Shown here piece by piece: positions 6,081 through 6,657 of a stretch of 6,657 bases of DNA. The stretch spans positions 1 to 6,657 of the forward strand of contig DJKK01000042.1 in assembly GCA_002434595.1 (NCBI GenBank), given 5' to 3'. The position numbers and the translations under genes were made by a program. Under the pieces are notes generated by a model, which searched no databases, was not told where the DNA came from, and was given only the letters and a program-made list of their open reading frames with translations. Source of the DNA: Alphaproteobacteria bacterium UBA6544 (GTDB lineage Bacteria; Pseudomonadota; Alphaproteobacteria; UBA8366). Numbering within the stretch: position 1 is the first letter of the stretch; every line of letters begins with the position of its first letter.

Positions 6081-6109
6081 GGCCTCACCCTGAGAGGCCA
6101 GAGGGTATA
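6081..6109. repeat. Short inverted repeats with two competing hairpins
   Basis: GGCCTC (6081-6086) pairs with GAGGCC (6094-6099) around a 7-nt loop. ACCCT (6087-6091), in that loop, could instead pair with AGGGT further right (6102-6106), so the two stems exclude each other. No T-run follows on the plus strand; on the minus strand the following bases are CAATATTTATT, a poor terminator tail. Confidence 0.4.
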
Positions 6110-6241
6110 TAAATAATGCATCGGGACCAAGATCTATAACCCCACCGTCCAAAACTCACCCTAATTATTTAACCCCATCCCCATGGCCTCTAACTATCCC
6201 CCCAGACGGAAGCTCTGTCCCGAACGCTGACTACAACAAAA

Positions 6242-6303
6242 GGTATCATGCTTGTAAGTGAGGCATGGTATTTACCGTTGAAAAAGTTGGTATGTTAAGT
6301 GAG
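6242..6303. repeat. Imperfect hairpin and partly repeated GGTAT...TAAGTGAG motif
   Basis: GGTATCATGC (6242-6251) pairs with GCATGGTATT (6263-6272), with G-T wobbles, around an 11-nt loop that contains TAAGTGAG. The combination GGTAT followed by TAAGTGAG recurs at 6289-6303, and GGTAT also occurs at 6267. This could be a structured RNA or a set of binding sites. No promoter or terminator frames it clearly. Confidence 0.35.
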
Positions 6304-6657
6304 TGAAAGGCCAACCTGCCCCAACTCACACGGCCAAACAGCCGATTTATATAATTAACTCAATTAAATTAGTGCGTGATTATAACCATCTCCATGTGGT
6401 AAGTTATTTCGCCGCTTTTTTTATTTGGGTAGCGAAAAACCGTCCAGATGGTCTTCCAATTTAGAAAATCCTAATTCGATTTTAAGACAGTCCAATTTGA
6501 TGAAGACGAAGCCACCAAACATCTGCAAAAGGACCATCATCAGCACAGAATATTCTTAAAGTTAGGGCGAAAATATAACCTCCACAATTCTACTACCTAA
6601 AGCCTTTCTTAGAAAAACCGACTCTATTTTTTTAATGATACAAAACCTTAAAAATAA

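Larger units (their letters stand above)
5684..6657. other. AT-rich, gene-poor block right of the tRNA
   Basis: About 970 bases at roughly 35% G+C, compared with 55-65% in the genes to the left. The lowest part (5941-6060) has about 19 G or C in 120 bases, and 6081-6240 rises again to about 48%. Stops are dense in all frames. The two ORFs of more than 60 codons near 5600-5812 are artefacts that run across the tRNA. The block holds the short repeats, palindrome and hairpins listed separately. No rRNA, CRISPR array, integrase, transposase or recognisable insertion-sequence end was seen. A sharp change beside a tRNA fits acquired DNA, a decayed island, or an assembly junction. Confidence 0.7.

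Noticed and set aside
6104..6116. TATATAAATA resembling a eukaryotic TATA box
   Set aside because: Expected by chance in AT-rich DNA; the adjacent tRNA with encoded CCA and intrinsic terminator is bacterial.
5684..6657. CRISPR array or insertion-sequence ends
   Set aside because: No regularly spaced repeats and no paired terminal inverted repeats or target duplications were found by eye.

Overview
The left 5 kb is ordinary, compact bacterial coding DNA of roughly 55-65% G+C and reads as an alphaproteobacterium, probably Rhodospirillales-like. The main reasons are a long-chain polyprenyl diphosphate synthase divergent from a DUF2007 / TrmN6-type methyltransferase unit, an arrangement I recall from that group, and a tRNA-Pro(CGG) with an encoded CCA end. 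The taxonomic call comes from recognising gene families and was not tested by any search.

Layout. Positions 1-835 (minus, cut by the window edge) encode a DUF2007 domain joined in frame to a class I SAM-dependent methyltransferase with an NPPY motif. A 94-bp divergent intergenic region carries a good sigma70-type promoter for the long-chain polyprenyl synthase (930-1952, plus, best start TTG), which makes the side chain of ubiquinone. A GntR/FCD regulator follows (2047-2730, plus), with a hyphenated palindrome in its leader. Converging on it from the right is a minus-strand set: an FkbM-type methyltransferase (5054-4134), an SDR oxidoreductase (4115-3369, 18 bp downstream, clearly an operon), and an unrecognised acidic protein (from 3234, perhaps from 3288, down to 2782) whose natural start appears to be cut off by an in-frame TGA.

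From about 5,055 onward the character changes. 5055-5606 is a weakly coding or non-coding stretch of mixed composition. It is followed by a minus-strand tRNA-Pro(CGG) at 5607-5683 with a strong intrinsic terminator just past its 3' end (5568-5598). To the right of the tRNA, 5684-6657 is about 35% G+C overall and falls to roughly 16% in 5941-6060. It has no ORF above about 60 codons apart from artefacts running across the tRNA. It does contain structured DNA: an 11-bp tandem repeat, a 15-bp palindrome in the most AT-rich tract, a C-rich/G-tract block, hairpins and a partly repeated motif. This looks like acquired or decayed DNA next to a tRNA gene, or a large non-coding element, but nothing in the window identifies it.

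I do not see a complete novel system. The points most worth a second look are the DUF2007-methyltransferase fusion, the interrupted acidic gene, and the gene-free AT-rich block beside the tRNA.
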